Assembly: GCA_910584785.1 (NCBI GenBank)
Contig: CAJUDX010000002.1
Coordinates: 1 to 64,000 of the forward strand
Direction of reading: 5' to 3'
DNA from: an uncultured Lachnospiraceae bacterium
Lineage (GTDB): Bacteria > Bacillota > Clostridia > Lachnospirales > Lachnospiraceae
DNA length: 64,000 bases
Shown: piece by piece, positions 1-7,082 of the stretch
How positions within the stretch are numbered: position 1 is the first letter of the stretch
Layout of the letters: every line of letters starts with the position of its first letter
Made by a program: the position numbers and the translations under genes
Notes under the pieces: generated by a model
The model's input: only the letters and a program-made list of their open reading frames with translations
The model's database searches: none
Told to the model about the DNA's origin: nothing

Positions 1-176
1 GCACTTGGGATACCTGAACTTAGACCGCCTAATCGGCGGTGAACTTTCACAGTAACTGAAGCAAGGGTATTTCCTAAAGCCTGCGGCAGGGCCGCGGACA
101 GGCAAACAGCAGCAGACAGCACCATGCAGCAGGATTTTTGGGAATACCAGACCATTAAAAGGAGGTATATAGGTTT
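1..176. other. Upstream edge without an assignable gene
   Basis: No complete gene is visible. A short frame open from base 2 ends at a TAA at 53-55 and could be the last codons of a gene to the left, but it is too short to identify. Two small GC-rich hairpins are present: an ACCGCC/GGCGGT stem near 26-42 and another near 79-97. Neither is followed by a T-run. The ribosome binding site of the next gene, AGGAGG, lies near 161-166. Confidence 0.4.
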
Positions 177-935
177 ATGGAAGCAACCAACAAAGAAGTT
201 ATCTTTACAAGACCTCATAAGACAATCTATGCTACCGAGGATAAGATTATCAAGGTATTTGATAACCGCTATACCAAGGCTGAGGTATTAAATGAAGCAC
301 GCAACGAAGCATTGGTTGAGGAGAACATTGAACTGAATGTTCCTGCACTGCTTGAAGTATCCAAGACCGAAGAAGGCTGGTGCCTGGTTCGGGATAAGGT
401 AGAGGGAAAAACCCTGGAAGAACTGATGAAGGAAAATCCAGAGAAGCTGGAAACCTACATGGAAATGTTTGTTGACTTACAGCTTGAAATTCACCGCCAG
501 AAGGTTCCTGCCATCAAGCGTCTGCGCCATAAATTAATGGATCAGATTAACAGCTTAAAGGATTTGAATGCAACCGTCCGCTATGAGCTGGCTACCCGCC
601 TGGAGAGCCTTCCAAGACACACTAAGCTCTGCCACGGTGACTTTAATCCAAGCAATGTTATCGTAGACAAGTACGGCAAGCTGTGGATTATTGACTGGGC
701 ACACGCTGCACAGGGCAATGCTTCTGCTGACGCAGCAATGACCTACCTGCTGTTCAGCCTGGAGAATAAGGAAAAAGCAGAAATGTATATGAAGATGTTC
801 TGTGATAAGAGTGATACTGCCCGCCAGTATGTAAATCGCTGGCTGCCTATTGTAGCTGCTGCACAGATGACCAAGAAGAAGGAAAAAGAGAAAGATTTCC
901 TGATGAACTGGATCGATGTAGCTGAGTATCAATAA
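177..935 (+). CDS. APH-fold phosphotransferase (aminoglycoside phosphotransferase-like kinase)
   Basis: A 252-residue soluble protein of the aminoglycoside/choline phosphotransferase fold. The catalytic loop HGDFNPSN and the following metal-binding IDWAHA (the Brenner and DFG-equivalent motifs) are intact near residues 155-185. An AGGAGG ribosome binding site precedes the ATG. It stands alone, followed by a strong terminator. The family phosphorylates small molecules such as antibiotics, choline or sugars; the substrate cannot be told from sequence. Nothing in the context points to antibiotic resistance, so a resistance label would be unjustified. Fold assignment is confident, substrate is not. 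Confidence 0.8.
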   Translation: MEATNKEVIFTRPHKTIYATEDKIIKVFDNRYTKAEVLNEARNEALVEENIELNVPALLEVSKTEEGWCLVRDKVEGKTLEELMKENPEKLETYMEMFVDLQLEIHRQKVPAIKRLRHKLMDQINSLKDLNATVRYELATRLESLPRHTKLCHGDFNPSNVIVDKYGKLWIIDWAHAAQGNASADAAMTYLLFSLENKEKAEMYMKMFCDKSDTARQYVNRWLPIVAAAQMTKKKEKEKDFLMNWIDVAEYQ

Positions 936-1015
936 ATAGAAATTAATCATCAACCAACCAAAATAAATTAAATATCACTTAAAAGTTTTGCTCAATTAAA
1001 TAAAATAATGTCCCT

Positions 1016-1053
1016 AAAAAAGCCGGTGTTTAGAAATTTGCACCGGTTTTTTT
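1016..1053 (+). terminator. Rho-independent terminator
   Basis: A stem with core CCGGTG/CACCGG (1023-1028 and 1041-1046) is extended by A-T pairs and followed by a run of seven T. It closes the APH-like kinase gene and separates it from the downstream two-component operon. Confidence 0.85.
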
Positions 1054-1102
1054 CTTTTATCAGGAAAAAAGAAAAAAATATTTCTAAAACTGCGGATAGG
1101 GA

Positions 1103-1131
1103 TTGGAAAATTTTGAAATTTCCTTTATAAT
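1103..1131 (+). promoter_or_regulatory. Sigma-A type promoter of the LytTR two-component operon
   Basis: TTGGAA at 1103-1108 and a perfect TATAAT at 1126-1131 are separated by 17 bases. The site lies about 100 bases upstream of the response regulator start, leaving a leader with no other recognised element. Confidence 0.6.
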
Positions 1132-1234
1132 GTTGGTATAAGCGCAGAGCAGCGTGCAGGCGGCGGGAATCAATGTTCAGATACGTTCTAAGGCAGCTTA
1201 TGCGCGGGGGAAAATATGAGGAGTGTTTACTTAA

Positions 1235-1966
1235 ATGAAGAAAATTGCAGTATGTGACGATAATCCATTAATTTTGGAGGAGGTAATGGGGACGGTAAAC
1301 CGCGTGGTACAAGCTGTGTGCTGTGATGGTTACTCTGAACTTGAAAGCCTGCTTGCAGCTATCAAAGACGGGAAGCGTTATCTGGCAATCCTTATGGATA
1401 TTGAGTGGAATGGCTCAGCGGATGGGATCGAAGCGGCGCATAAGGTTCAGCAGTTGGATAAAGAGGCGCGGATTATCTATATGACAGGGTATGCAGAACG
1501 CTATGTTCAGCAGATCTTTTTAAAATCCGCGAATATCAGCGGTTTTTTGATGAAGCCGGTGGAAGAAAACCTTTTAAGGGAGAATTTGAGAAAGATTAAG
1601 GATGAGGAACGGGAGGCAGAGAAAAAGCGTTTGCTGGTAAAGTATAAGGGAGCCATGCTTTCCCTTTCTTTTGATGATATTTTTTATCTGGAAAGTGCAG
1701 GGCACGTGATTACCATACATACAAAGACGGGAAAGCAGAGCTGTTATGACCGCCTGGAAAAATTATTTGAACGTCTTCCTGAATACTTTATCCAGTGCCA
1801 TAAAAGTTATGTGGTCAATATGAAGGAAATCCAGCGGATAGAAAAGGGAAAGGTGTGGATGACGGACTATACCGAAATTCCCATCAGTAAGGCCCGCTAC
1901 GGAGATACAAAAAGCCGGTATTTTCATTATATGGAAGGTATGCTATTTTCTGTCAATGGAATATAG
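1235..1966 (+). CDS. LytTR-family response regulator (AgrA/VirR-like)
   Basis: A 243-residue regulator. The N-terminal receiver has the acidic pair at Asp8-Asp9, the probable phosphoacceptor Asp55 in LMDIEW, and a conserved Lys in the later MKPV motif. The C-terminal half is a LytTR DNA-binding domain, recognisable from the stretches FYLESAGH, CHKSYVVNM and PISKARY. GAGGAG at 1218-1223 precedes the ATG. The sensor kinase gene follows 12 bases downstream, so the two are a cognate pair in one operon. LytTR regulators usually control envelope, peptide or virulence functions; the targets here are unknown. Confidence 0.92.
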   Translation: MKKIAVCDDNPLILEEVMGTVNRVVQAVCCDGYSELESLLAAIKDGKRYLAILMDIEWNGSADGIEAAHKVQQLDKEARIIYMTGYAERYVQQIFLKSANISGFLMKPVEENLLRENLRKIKDEEREAEKKRLLVKYKGAMLSLSFDDIFYLESAGHVITIHTKTGKQSCYDRLEKLFERLPEYFIQCHKSYVVNMKEIQRIEKGKVWMTDYTEIPISKARYGDTKSRYFHYMEGMLFSVNGI

Positions 1967-1978
1967 CAGGAGAGCGGG

Positions 1979-3748
1979 ATGAGAATTTATTGGATTTGGC
2001 TGATATTAAGTATAGGCGGAGTGTTGGATTTAACCCTGATAACCTGGAATTTTCCGGTGAAGCGGGGAAGGGTGATTTTGGCAATATTTTATGGGATATT
2101 GCTTCCCTTGTGCTCAGGCCAGAAAACGTATTTGATTTTTCAGGGAAAAAGTTATGATGCACTGTTTTTATCGCTGTTACTCGTTTTAATTCTGGGAACC
2201 TGGCGCATAACAGGGGTAAAATTTGGCGAGATTTTGATTGCGTTTGCTTTTGTCTGTGTCGGTGGTGCGGGAAGCGAGCTGATAGCATTGGGTGTTATTT
2301 ACTCAATTCTTGGAATACCTGTTCTTCCTATGGATAAGGCAGAAGGCTCGATGGCCTGTATGATGCTGGCAAACGGGCTTATGCTTTTTTATCTGATGGG
2401 AGTGAATGGGTTCTGGAAACGATATGGGCAGGGAAAGCGGGTAAACCGGGATTTCCTGCTTTTCTTTTTAGTGCTGGTACAGACCATCTTTCTTTACTGG
2501 ATTGCCTATGCCGGTTATCAGGGATATATTAACATTACATTTGGTCTTTTAGCCGGTGTAGTGATTATTGTCTTTGGGACCATGTCTTTTTCTTTTATCC
2601 AGATTTATGACGAGGAGACAAGGGAAGAGGAAAAAAAGCTGAAGAGAATGGAACTTCAGGTGCAGAGGGAGTTTGTGCGTTTTCAGGAGCTGGAAGAAAA
2701 GGAACGAATGCTTGATCAAATTCGTCATGATTTTAACAATCACCTGTCCATGGTGTATTATCTTTCCCGCGAAGGAAAAATGGATCAGGCGGAGCAGCTT
2801 TTGGACGAGATGGAGCAAATGCTCTGTGATAAGGGAGAGGATGAGGCGTCTGAGAAAAAAACAGTTGTGGAGACAGAGAGGCAAACAGCAGAAAAAGTTT
2901 TGGTAAAATTTAAGGGGCTTTGGATTAGACAGCTTTTTCTGGTTCCGGCAGGGCAGCTTCTTTTACTTCCGGCAGTCGGTCAGATTTTGGCAGTTCATTT
3001 AAAAAGCTGGTGGCTGCTGGCGGATGGAATTGTCTTTTTTCTTATGGTTGGGACGGATGGACTGTGGCTGGTCTTGCTGTTTAAACAAAGGAGAAGAGAG
3101 AAAAGAAATGAACAGCTTTTGGCGGATATTTATGAACAGCAGGCACAGCAGAGCCGGGAGAAGATTTTACAGGAAGGACGACAGGAAAGAAAAGAGCTGC
3201 AAAAGGATCTGCTTTCTTGTCTGAAGGATGCCAAAGATAAAGTGGAATTGCAGAAAGAGCCTTCAGCTCTGAACAATGTTTTAAGGGAAATGCAGAAAAG
3301 GGAGAAAAGCCGTTACTGTGATAATGAGTTGGTAAATATGGTGCTGGAAGAAAAACTGAGGGAATGCCGGGAGTTTCAGATTCCTGTTTTGGTTCAAGTG
3401 GAGGTTCCTAAGGTGCTGGAGGTAAAAAGCAGCCATCTGTGCAGTGTATGGACAAACCTTTTGGATAATGGAATCCATGCCTGTAAAAGCCTGTCTCCTG
3501 CCCGGCGGTGGATGCATATTCAGTCGAAAAAGCAGGGAGACTATCTGTACATCCGGGTCAGTAATTCGACGAGCGTGGATTATGGGAGACGTCCGTCGGC
3601 TCCGGGGCATGGATTGGGCAAACAGATTCTTGCCCGTCTTGCTGTGCAGTATCAGGGTGAATATTGGACAAAGGTTAGTGATGAAACCTACATTGCCACT
3701 GTTGTAATGCAAATTCACAGAAAATCAAAGAAGACTTCAAACGAATAA
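1979..3748 (+). CDS. GHKL sensor histidine kinase with an internal membrane insertion
   Basis: A 589-residue membrane kinase of the AgrC/LytS-like group. Residues 1-215 hold about six transmembrane helices. A helical linker follows, then the phosphoacceptor motif RHDFNNHL with His250. The N-box NLLDNGIHAC lies near residue 493 and a GHGLGKQ ATP-lid motif near 544. The His-to-N-box spacing is about 243 residues, far more than the roughly 110 usual for this group. The extra part (about 300-435) has two hydrophobic helices, a coiled coil, and a degenerate second H-box lacking His. It looks like a partial internal duplication or a fusion with a second kinase. It follows the LytTR regulator in one operon. 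Confidence 0.85.
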   Translation: MRIYWIWLILSIGGVLDLTLITWNFPVKRGRVILAIFYGILLPLCSGQKTYLIFQGKSYDALFLSLLLVLILGTWRITGVKFGEILIAFAFVCVGGAGSELIALGVIYSILGIPVLPMDKAEGSMACMMLANGLMLFYLMGVNGFWKRYGQGKRVNRDFLLFFLVLVQTIFLYWIAYAGYQGYINITFGLLAGVVIIVFGTMSFSFIQIYDEETREEEKKLKRMELQVQREFVRFQELEEKERMLDQIRHDFNNHLSMVYYLSREGKMDQAEQLLDEMEQMLCDKGEDEASEKKTVVETERQTAEKVLVKFKGLWIRQLFLVPAGQLLLLPAVGQILAVHLKSWWLLADGIVFFLMVGTDGLWLVLLFKQRRREKRNEQLLADIYEQQAQQSREKILQEGRQERKELQKDLLSCLKDAKDKVELQKEPSALNNVLREMQKREKSRYCDNELVNMVLEEKLRECREFQIPVLVQVEVPKVLEVKSSHLCSVWTNLLDNGIHACKSLSPARRWMHIQSKKQGDYLYIRVSNSTSVDYGRRPSAPGHGLGKQILARLAVQYQGEYWTKVSDETYIATVVMQIHRKSKKTSNE

Positions 3749-3808
3749 GGTTATTTTTGCATGAAAAACACCTTTTTTTGCAATTGACTATATTCAAACA
3801 TAGCATTT

Positions 3809-3817
3809 TGTTATAAT
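3809..3817 (+). promoter_or_regulatory. Extended -10 promoter of the FHA/kinase island
   Basis: TG at 3809-3810, one base, then a perfect TATAAT at 3812-3817 gives an extended -10 element. A TTGACT at 3784-3789 lies 22 bases upstream, too far for a normal -35, so recognition would rest on the extended -10. The first FHA gene starts about 60 bases downstream. Confidence 0.5.
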
Positions 3818-3877
3818 GAAGAAATCAATCATGAACGAAAGCGCATGATGAAATGAAAATAGATAAGGAGAAAAAGT

Positions 3878-4501
3878 ATGAATTTGACGAAGTGCAGTAA
3901 TGGTCACTTTTATGACAGTGATACGTATGCTTCCTGTCCTCACTGCGGGGGTGGAGGAACAGAAAATGTAACAATTCCTTTTAGTAGCCCAGCAGGCGGT
4001 ACACAGGATATTGGAGCGACCATGCCCCTTACCCCGCCAGTGACACCAGATCCGCCAATAACCAATGATTATGATAATCTGGATTTTGGCCTGGACGATG
4101 ACGCCAAGACTATCAGTATTTATCAGAATGCCAAGGTAGATACCGTAGTGATGGCGCCTACCGTAGGCTGGCTGGTATGCACGAAGGGTAAGTTTTATGG
4201 ACAGGATTTCCGTTTAAAGAGCGGAAGGAATTTTATCGGAAGAGGGGCAGGGATGGATGTTATGCTGGCTGGGGAAAACACAGTTTCCCGTGAACGCCAT
4301 GCGACCATTATCCATGAGCCGCGTCAGAATATCTTTATTGCCCAGCCGGGAGAATCCAGAGAATTATTTTATGTCAATGGAAATGTGGTTCTCTCACCGG
4401 TTCAGTTAAAGAAAAATGATATTTTGCAGATTGGTGAAGTATGCTTAATGCTGATTCCCTGCTGTGACGATGTATTTAATTGGGATAAGGAAGAGGATTA
4501 G
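3878..4501 (+). CDS. Zinc-ribbon FHA domain protein
   Basis: A 207-residue cytoplasmic protein. The N-terminus (1-25) is a small zinc-ribbon-like module with KCSNGHFYD and CPHC. A Pro/Thr-rich linker follows to about residue 95. The C-terminal half is a forkhead-associated domain with the phosphothreonine-reading signatures FIGRG and SRERHA and a later FYVNGN. FHA domains bind phosphothreonine peptides, so this is a reader for the kinases encoded downstream. AAGGAG precedes the ATG. It is the first gene of the island, 41 bases from the next. A close homologue lies at 18722-19537 and a decayed copy at 15895-16321. Confidence 0.9.
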   Translation: MNLTKCSNGHFYDSDTYASCPHCGGGGTENVTIPFSSPAGGTQDIGATMPLTPPVTPDPPITNDYDNLDFGLDDDAKTISIYQNAKVDTVVMAPTVGWLVCTKGKFYGQDFRLKSGRNFIGRGAGMDVMLAGENTVSRERHATIIHEPRQNIFIAQPGESRELFYVNGNVVLSPVQLKKNDILQIGEVCLMLIPCCDDVFNWDKEED

Positions 4502-4541
4502 GGAAAAGCTTTATATGAAAAATGTTTAGGAGGATATACAT

Positions 4542-5444
4542 ATGTATTTTTGGTTAGAATTTGCTGAAATTATAGTGGAAATGTTTGCGGAAATGTCATG
4601 GCTTCCTTTTCTTTTAGGGGTGATTTTTTTTCTGGCATTGTATATTATTGAAGGATACGCAATTATGTGTATCGGGCATAAAGCAAAGATTGATGGGGAT
4701 TTTATGCCATTTATTCCGATTGCGCGTCAGTTATATCAGATGAAAATTGTTGACTGCCCATGGTGGTATATTTTCTTTTTTGGCGATTGGACCTTTGTTG
4801 CCATGGGTTCATTGTTTTTGGTTTGCTATTTGATTTGGATACTGACGGAAATGGCAGCAATTATTATTGTACTGAGCATTATTTATTTTATTGCTAACCG
4901 GGTGTTTACTTTCTTTTATTATCAAAAGTTTTATCGTTCCTTTGGGTTTAACCCGAATATGGCATGGTTGAATATTATTTTAATGGTTCCTGTGATAGCG
5001 GCGATTCCAACCGTATTTACTTATTTGATTGCATTTTCCAATGCCATTCTTCACAAGGATTATGTGTCTCCCCGTGATGTGGATACACCGCCTTATGATG
5101 ATCGGAAAAAGACCTCAAGCTCAAACTCCGGTGTGGTAGTGGGAATTGCCGGAAAGTATGCAGGGGCAAACTTTGATATGCTTGACGGATCAGAACTTGT
5201 ATTTGGACGTGATCCGCAGAGTGCAAATATTATTTTTGACCAGACAGCATCAGATATTAGCAGACGGCATTGCAGTGTTAAGTTTGATGGAAAAGCAAAT
5301 CAGTATGTAGTAACCGATTATTCAAGTACAGGAACCTTCCTGGAAGGCAGTATCCAGATTGAAAAGGGACAGCCTAAGACGTTAGCCAAGGGAACCGTAA
5401 TTTATCTTGGCGGCAGCAAGCAGAATGGATTCCGCCTGAATTAA
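4542..5444 (+). CDS. Polytopic membrane protein with C-terminal FHA domain
   Basis: A 300-residue protein. Residues 1-175 contain about four to five hydrophobic segments, including a stretch near residue 75 rich in Trp and Phe (CPWWYIFFFGDW). A Ser-rich linker leads to a cytoplasmic FHA domain at about 200-300 with VFGRDPQ, ISRRHC and a later STGTFLEG, the canonical phosphothreonine-binding loops. AGGAGG precedes the ATG. The layout suggests a membrane platform that recruits phosphorylated partners to the envelope. The membrane part resembles small DUF805/DUF5684-type polytopic proteins, but I cannot assign a family with certainty. Confidence 0.85.
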   Translation: MYFWLEFAEIIVEMFAEMSWLPFLLGVIFFLALYIIEGYAIMCIGHKAKIDGDFMPFIPIARQLYQMKIVDCPWWYIFFFGDWTFVAMGSLFLVCYLIWILTEMAAIIIVLSIIYFIANRVFTFFYYQKFYRSFGFNPNMAWLNIILMVPVIAAIPTVFTYLIAFSNAILHKDYVSPRDVDTPPYDDRKKTSSSNSGVVVGIAGKYAGANFDMLDGSELVFGRDPQSANIIFDQTASDISRRHCSVKFDGKANQYVVTDYSSTGTFLEGSIQIEKGQPKTLAKGTVIYLGGSKQNGFRLN

Positions 5445-5471
5445 GTTAGTATTTCGAAAAAGAACAATGAT

Positions 5472-5526
5472 AATCAGGCCGAAGGGAGAGGTTTAAAGAA
5501 ATTTAGACTTATTCAGCGGCCTGATT
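5472..5526. repeat. 10-bp perfect inverted repeat in an intergenic gap
   Basis: AATCAGGCCG at 5472-5481 and CGGCCTGATT at 5517-5526 are perfect reverse complements around a 35-base purine-rich loop. It lies between the membrane FHA gene and the PP2C gene. There is no T-run after it, so it is not a standard terminator; it may be an mRNA processing or stability element. Confidence 0.5.
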
Positions 5527-5603
5527 TCCTTATGTACAGCATAGACAGCCAGAATGTGCTTTAATATGTGCCAAAGCCAGAAAGGAAAGCGGGGATTAAA
5601 TTC

Positions 5604-6329
5604 ATGATTACTTATCATTTATTGAGCAATCAAGGGGATCGGGGGAATAATGAGGATAATGTGGGAATGTACCAGAGAGAACAGGAATACTGTTTTGTTC
5701 TGGCAGACGGCTTGGGAGGCCACGGCAAAGGGGAACTGGCGTCACAGCTGGGCGTAGAGTCCGCAGTGAAAATTTTTGCCGTGAAAGGGGCTGGCCAGGA
5801 GAGTATGGAGCTATCATTTCAGGACGCTCAAAAGACGATTTTGGAAAAACAGGCAGTGGATATTACGGCCCGTGATATGAAAACAACCCTGGTAATTCTT
5901 CATCTCGGCGAAAAGAAGATTTGGTGGGGCCATATTGGGGACAGCCGCCTTTATTATTTCCAAAACGGCAAGCTTATCTCACGAACCCTGGATCACAGTG
6001 TTCCTCAAATGCTGGTGGCGGCGGGGCAGCTAAAAGAAAAGCAAATCCGCAATCACCCCGATCGCAACCGCCTTCTGCGTGTGCTTGGTGTAGACTGGGA
6101 CAGTCCGAAATACCAGCTGGAGGAGCCTAAGGAAAGATTGGGGAAGCAGGCGTTTTTACTTTGCACCGATGGTTTTTGGGAGCTGATAGAGGAAAAAAAG
6201 ATGCAGCACTGCCTGAAGAAGGCAAAAACACCGGAAGAATGGCTGAAGCTGATGGAAGAGATTGTAAGAAAGAACGGTCAGGGAAAGAACATGGATAATT
6301 ATTCGGCAGTTGCCGTCTGGCTGGAATAG
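5604..6329 (+). CDS. PP2C-family Ser/Thr protein phosphatase
   Basis: A 241-residue stand-alone phosphatase with all PP2C metal motifs: GNNEDN near the start, ADGLGGHGKGE, GHIGDSRLY, CTDGF, and a final DNYSAV. These residues bind the two catalytic Mn/Mg ions. A GTG 36 bases upstream is in frame, but it lacks a ribosome binding site, whereas the ATG at 5604 has a purine-rich GGAAAGCGGGG upstream and gives the usual PP2C N-terminus. It is predicted to reverse phosphorylation by the kinases of this island. The next FHA gene follows 12 bases later. Confidence 0.9.
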   Translation: MITYHLLSNQGDRGNNEDNVGMYQREQEYCFVLADGLGGHGKGELASQLGVESAVKIFAVKGAGQESMELSFQDAQKTILEKQAVDITARDMKTTLVILHLGEKKIWWGHIGDSRLYYFQNGKLISRTLDHSVPQMLVAAGQLKEKQIRNHPDRNRLLRVLGVDWDSPKYQLEEPKERLGKQAFLLCTDGFWELIEEKKMQHCLKKAKTPEEWLKLMEEIVRKNGQGKNMDNYSAVAVWLE

Positions 6330-6341
6330 GAGGCAGGAAAG

Positions 6342-7082
6342 ATGTCGGTGGTGCGCTGCCCTAGAGGGCATTTTTATGATGATCAGCGCTTTTCCCAATG
6401 TCCGCACTGTGGGATTTCTGCTGGTTCTTCTGGTAAAGAGAGCTGTTTGGAAGCAAACAAAAGGAGACCAGATGCGGTCGGGACGGGAATGGACGGAAAA
6501 ACCCAGGGAATGACCAGTGAGAAAAAAAGAGGGCTGTTTGGATGGCTGGATCGGGAAAAAACTTCCGCTTTTTCATCGGATAAAGCGGTGGAAATGGAAG
6601 AGGAAAAAACGGTGGCTTTTTCCGCAGATGCAGGAATGGATTCAGAAGGGGATCATACCATTGCATTAAAAAACAGAAGTGAAGATGATTTGGATGATCA
6701 GCGAACGATAGGATTTTTCTCCGGCGCAAAGGGAAATGATTTTGTGACGGGTTGGCTGGTCTGTATCGAGGGAAGAGAAAAAGGAAGAGATTACCGGCTT
6801 CATCACGGCTTTAACCGGATTGGGAGAAGCTTTTCCATGGATGTGCAGGTGATGGAGGATTTGGGAATCGTGGAGGAAACTCACTGTTCTATTGTTTATG
6901 ATGATAAATCCAACCAGTTTTCACTGATTCCTTCCCATGGAGCATTGACTTATTTTAAGGGGCGGATGCTTGGCGAACCGGAAACTTTACATACAGGGGA
7001 TGAAATCCGTATGGGAAACAGTTGCTTTGTATTTATTCCATTTTGCGGGGAGGGAAGAGTATGGGAAAAGGAAGAAAAATAA
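6342..7082 (+). CDS. Zinc-ribbon protein with degenerate FHA domain
   Basis: A 246-residue protein. The N-terminus repeats the zinc-ribbon pattern of the other FHA genes (RCPRGHFYD and CPHC). A long acidic linker carries repeated EEKTVAFS-like segments (about 75-120) with several Thr that could be phosphorylation sites. The C-terminal FHA fold keeps RIGRSF, but the usual SRxH loop reads EETHCS, so phosphothreonine binding may be weakened or altered. AGGAGG lies shortly before the ATG. The 3' end overlaps the VWA gene by 22 bases, which implies translational coupling. Confidence 0.85.
   Translation: MSVVRCPRGHFYDDQRFSQCPHCGISAGSSGKESCLEANKRRPDAVGTGMDGKTQGMTSEKKRGLFGWLDREKTSAFSSDKAVEMEEEKTVAFSADAGMDSEGDHTIALKNRSEDDLDDQRTIGFFSGAKGNDFVTGWLVCIEGREKGRDYRLHHGFNRIGRSFSMDVQVMEDLGIVEETHCSIVYDDKSNQFSLIPSHGALTYFKGRMLGEPETLHTGDEIRMGNSCFVFIPFCGEGRVWEKEEK

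Noticed and set aside
177..935. Aminoglycoside resistance gene
   Set aside because: Only the fold motifs match. No resistance-gene signature beyond the fold and no mobile context; the substrate may be any small molecule.
3784..3817. TTGACT plus TATAAT as a classical promoter
   Set aside because: Spacing of 22 bases is too long. The extended -10 explanation was kept instead.
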